8,088 nt of DNA from Acidobacteriota bacterium. GTDB lineage: Bacteria > Acidobacteriota > Terriglobia > Acidiferrales > UBA7541. Below, piece after piece: positions 7,001-8,088 of this stretch; position 1 is the first letter of the stretch; each line of letters starts with the position of its first letter. A program made the translations under genes and the position numbers. Below the pieces are notes generated by a model, which did no database searches, had not been told where the DNA came from, and saw only the letters and a list, made by a program, of their open reading frames with translations. The DNA lies in assembly GCA_003224195.1 (NCBI GenBank), contig QHYP01000275.1, forward strand, positions 5,000 to 13,087. The letters run 5' to 3'.

Positions 7001-7083
7001 CCCTGCCTTCCGCGCTTTTCCGGACTCCGACTTCGGACATTTTCCCGCGAATTCTGCAGTTAGCGGCCAAGTTCGTGTTCTGA
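4024..7083 (+). CDS. Oar-like TonB-dependent outer-membrane protein with carboxypeptidase-regulatory-like domain
   Basis: This 1019-residue protein is of normal length for the acidobacterial Oar-like family of TonB-dependent outer-membrane proteins. A signal peptide spans residues 1-27 (two lysines, a hydrophobic core, A-L-G before the probable cleavage). Residues about 31-115 form a carboxypeptidase-regulatory-like beta-sandwich (G-S-V-E-G-T-I-T-D-P-Q-G-A at 33-45, G-S-Y-R-L at 81-85). The TonB plug occupies about 130-250 (L-P-T-L-G-R-N-F at 150-157, L-I-V-D-G-S-D-N at 188-195, G-G-A-V-I-N-V-V-T-K-S-G at 239-250). The remainder is a beta-barrel rich in aromatic-ended strands and ends in Phe, as BAM-inserted barrels do. 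A proline-rich cysteine-containing stretch at about 676-698 is probably an external loop. Start ATG 4024 has GGAG (4012-4015) 8 bases upstream and yields a clean signal peptide, unlike TTG 3922. Substrate is unknown; polymers, peptides or siderophores are all possible. The permease follows after 33 bases. Confidence 0.92.
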   Translation: MKKLDFPQRSLVICLTALFLLASSALGQRGTNGSVEGTITDPQGAAVPGAALTLLNSDTGLKLEATSDENGLFHFPVVPVGSYRLIAEHSGFAKYAANVTVDVGAAINVPVQLTIGTQASSVSVTSEAPVIEATRSSVESVVNERVVADLPTLGRNFINFTLLTPGVTTDVRGGDISFAGQRGTLNSLIVDGSDNNNTFFGQTLGRTGSGRAPYQFSQDAVQEFQVNSNAYSAEYGNAGGAVINVVTKSGTNAFHGTAFEFYRDRSLNAFDPIAKAQGRPKQPYHFNQFGGNVGGPVIKDKLFFFFDYDGQRNTTPNLVFPVSGCAGPPADANVAAACSYLQARDASWTSGFNQDVYLGKADWHLSSTELVTVRINSQRFTGANLENVGSFNSLEHTGASNVTSDTISGQLTSTLSAHFVNEFRAAYIRDNEPGQSNSINPQATVFNGGQQQLVVGRNFFSPRFTNIKRGQFADTATWIRGRHTFKFGGDILADRIANFFPGNFSGAYTFNSLESFGCSVLGTPCYNTAPNGSQDKFVEAFAGTGTTGPTTKPNLTEFSGFIQDEWRVRPNLTLNPGLRYDYEGLAQPSVLSSVAQQAGILTNRINTDNNNFGPRLGFAWTPSRFNQKVVVRGGYGLYYGRTPSIMVGTAHSNNGLQVETLTYFGTAIPFTYPNTQCGPPVANPNCPPPSLPTPPPPSIFVFNPNYVEPYTEQSSLGIEWAVAKDTALSISYLGVRGVHLQRTRDVNLAGETPATISVSGTTTMFTYLRYPGTSGPIRPNTNFGRIEEFESNANSSFNGLIIQLNKRFAQNYQLLASYTYGKVIDDAPDATSVVPFSSDDAKMVEDPLNVRLDRAAGVNDQRHRFVLSGVWNLNYGQSLFAGAKQILGGWELSGIFTGQSGQPYSPMVGGDLNNDSNSLTDRVPGVGRDTLYLPRTIELDSRIAKRINLTEHYRLELIGEAFNLFNHANINGVNRTQYALSFSTTACGSVGTPLPSALFRTPTSDIFPRILQLAAKFVF

Positions 7084-7084
7084 A

Positions 7085-7120
7085 ATGCGAGAGGGTATAG
7101 CGCACTGCCTGGCCAAATGA
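7085..7120 (+). other. 11-codon mini-ORF overlapping the permease start (ATGA)
   Basis: ATG at 7085, one base after the Oar-like stop, opens M-R-E-G-I-A-H-C-L-A-K and stops at TGA 7118-7120, overlapping the permease ATG by two bases. It could deliver terminating ribosomes to a start lacking its own Shine-Dalgarno. It is short enough to be chance, and no ribosome-binding site for the mini-ORF itself was verified. Confidence 0.2.
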
Positions 7121-8088
7121 AGAAGAGCAACGGGACACCGGGCAAAGCCGCCGCTGGCTCGAGCACTCTCCTCCGCACGCTCAACTTTCGTGATCTGTTG
7201 CTACTTTTCATCGGAGCGGTCATCGGCTCCGGCATCTTTCTCGTTCCGGGCGGAATCTTACAGCAAACGGGAGGCTCGGTCACCCTGGCGCTGCTCGTCT
7301 GGGTTATCGGCGGAGTGCTGTCGCTTCTAGGCGCACTCACCTACGCCGAACTCAGTGCCGCGAATCCTACCGCCGGCGGCTTGTATTGTTACGTTCGCGA
7401 TGCCTTTGGCCGTTTCCCCGCGTTCCTATATGGCTGGTGTCTGTTTCTGGTGATCTCGAGCGGTTCCGTGGCCGCTCTCGCCCGGGCCTTTGCCATTCAC
7501 CTCGCGGAAATCATTCCTTTATCTCGCCTGGAAATGACGATCGCGGCTGTGGCGGTCGTTGCGGTCGTCACGGCCGTCAACGTCTGGGGTACGCGGAAGA
7601 GTTCGGATCTGCTCAACTGGATGACGCTCATCAAGGCGCTCGTCATTGTCGTACTCAGCGCGGTCCTTCTCTCGCTCGGCAGGCACGCTTCGGAAAGCTT
7701 CACCGCCAACACCCCGGCTGTGCACGGCAAGGATCTCTTCGCCGGCTTTGGGCTCGCTATGATTGCGGTGTTGTGGGCGTACGAAGGCTGGCAGTTCGCC
7801 ACCTACAACGCGGGTGAAGCGCTGGAACCGCAGCGGAACTTTCCGCGCGCTTTCCTTGCCGGCAGCCTCATCCTCACGGGTCTGTACCTCCTCGCCAATC
7901 TCGCTTATCTGGTGGCGCTCGGTCCTGTCGCCGCGGCTTCGAGCGACGCCATCGCTGCCGCCTCGATGAAAGCCGTGGTCGGCCCCTGGGCCGGCAAGCT
8001 CATCGCCTTGACCATTTTGGTCTCTACTTTCAGCGCCGCCAACAGCGTCGTTCTCTCCTCGCCGCGCGTGTTCTATGCCATGGCGCAG
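7117..8088 (+). CDS. APC-superfamily amino-acid permease (3' truncated)
   Basis: The frame from ATG 7117 stays open for 324 codons to the window edge. The product is a multi-pass inner-membrane transporter of the APC superfamily, closest in appearance to the LAT/amino-acid transporter branch, exchanging or importing amino acids. TM1 carries the substrate-binding unwound motif G-A-V-I-G-S-G-I-F-L-V-P at 33-44. Y-A-E-L with P-T-A-G-G-L-Y (76-90) is the usual TM2-TM3 signature. TM6 contains W-A-Y-E-G-W (220-225), followed by E-A-L-E-P-Q-R-N-F-P-R-A (234-245), the conserved loop before TM7. About eight of the expected twelve helices are present. An ATG start with a polar leader of about 22 residues fits the family, but no Shine-Dalgarno is suitably spaced (GAGAGGG at 7089-7095 is 21 bases away). 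The only upstream in-frame codon choice before TGA 7081 is CTG. Translation may be coupled to the gene before it. Confidence 0.93.
   Translation, partial: MKKSNGTPGKAAAGSSTLLRTLNFRDLLLLFIGAVIGSGIFLVPGGILQQTGGSVTLALLVWVIGGVLSLLGALTYAELSAANPTAGGLYCYVRDAFGRFPAFLYGWCLFLVISSGSVAALARAFAIHLAEIIPLSRLEMTIAAVAVVAVVTAVNVWGTRKSSDLLNWMTLIKALVIVVLSAVLLSLGRHASESFTANTPAVHGKDLFAGFGLAMIAVLWAYEGWQFATYNAGEALEPQRNFPRAFLAGSLILTGLYLLANLAYLVALGPVAAASSDAIAAASMKAVVGPWAGKLIALTILVSTFSAANSVVLSSPRVFYAMAQ

Overview
The window looks like a chromosomal segment of an Acidobacteriota-type bacterium (Terriglobia/Solibacter-like). This is inferred from gene content: an Oar-like TonB-dependent outer-membrane protein with an N-terminal carboxypeptidase-regulatory-like domain (a family greatly expanded in that phylum), a DedA-rhodanese fusion, an M50 site-2 protease, and moderately high GC with mostly TGA stops. 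No marker gene fixes the taxonomy. There are no RNA genes, insertion sequences, CRISPR arrays or phage genes, and no gene-free stretch longer than 200 bases.

Layout. Bases 1-108 hold the C-terminus of a YceI-like protein. A GC-rich hairpin follows, then a nitroreductase-family flavoprotein (205-807). 28 bases later comes a DedA membrane protein fused to a rhodanese domain (836-1780). Convergent to it is dcd, dCTP deaminase (minus strand, 1835-2389). The dcd/HU intergenic region carries two face-to-face promoter candidates that share one TTGACAA box. Rightwards of it lie an HU/IHF-type DNA-binding protein with a GTG start (2518-2784), an intrinsic terminator (2791-2815), an M50 protease (2854-3831, TTG start), the 1019-residue Oar-like protein (4024-7083), and 33 bases further an APC-superfamily amino-acid permease running off the right edge (7117-8088).

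Main finding. The reading frame of the DedA-rhodanese gene is interrupted by one TGA at 1640-1642, exactly where the catalytic cysteine of the rhodanese loop belongs. After it the same frame continues for 45 codons with a textbook rhodanese C-terminus (P-S-E-A-T-S-A-R, then G-G-L-D-A-W) to a normal TGA at 1778-1780. A hairpin suitable as a bacterial SECIS element begins 3 bases after the TGA. The economical reading is a selenoprotein: a membrane-anchored DedA-rhodanese with selenocysteine at residue 269 in a Cys-Thr-Sec motif. A nonsense mutation or sequencing error at the same codon is the main alternative. A conventional gene caller would truncate this gene at 1642 and lose the active site.

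How the genes relate. YceI (isoprenoid-lipid binding), nitroreductase (flavin redox) and DedA-rhodanese (membrane plus sulfur/selenium redox) run in one direction with short gaps, at least for the last two, and may form an envelope/redox-stress unit. dcd and HU are DNA-metabolism genes expressed divergently from one regulatory spot. The Oar-like protein and the permease may be co-transcribed, linking outer-membrane uptake to inner-membrane amino-acid transport. All of these links are inferred from spacing.
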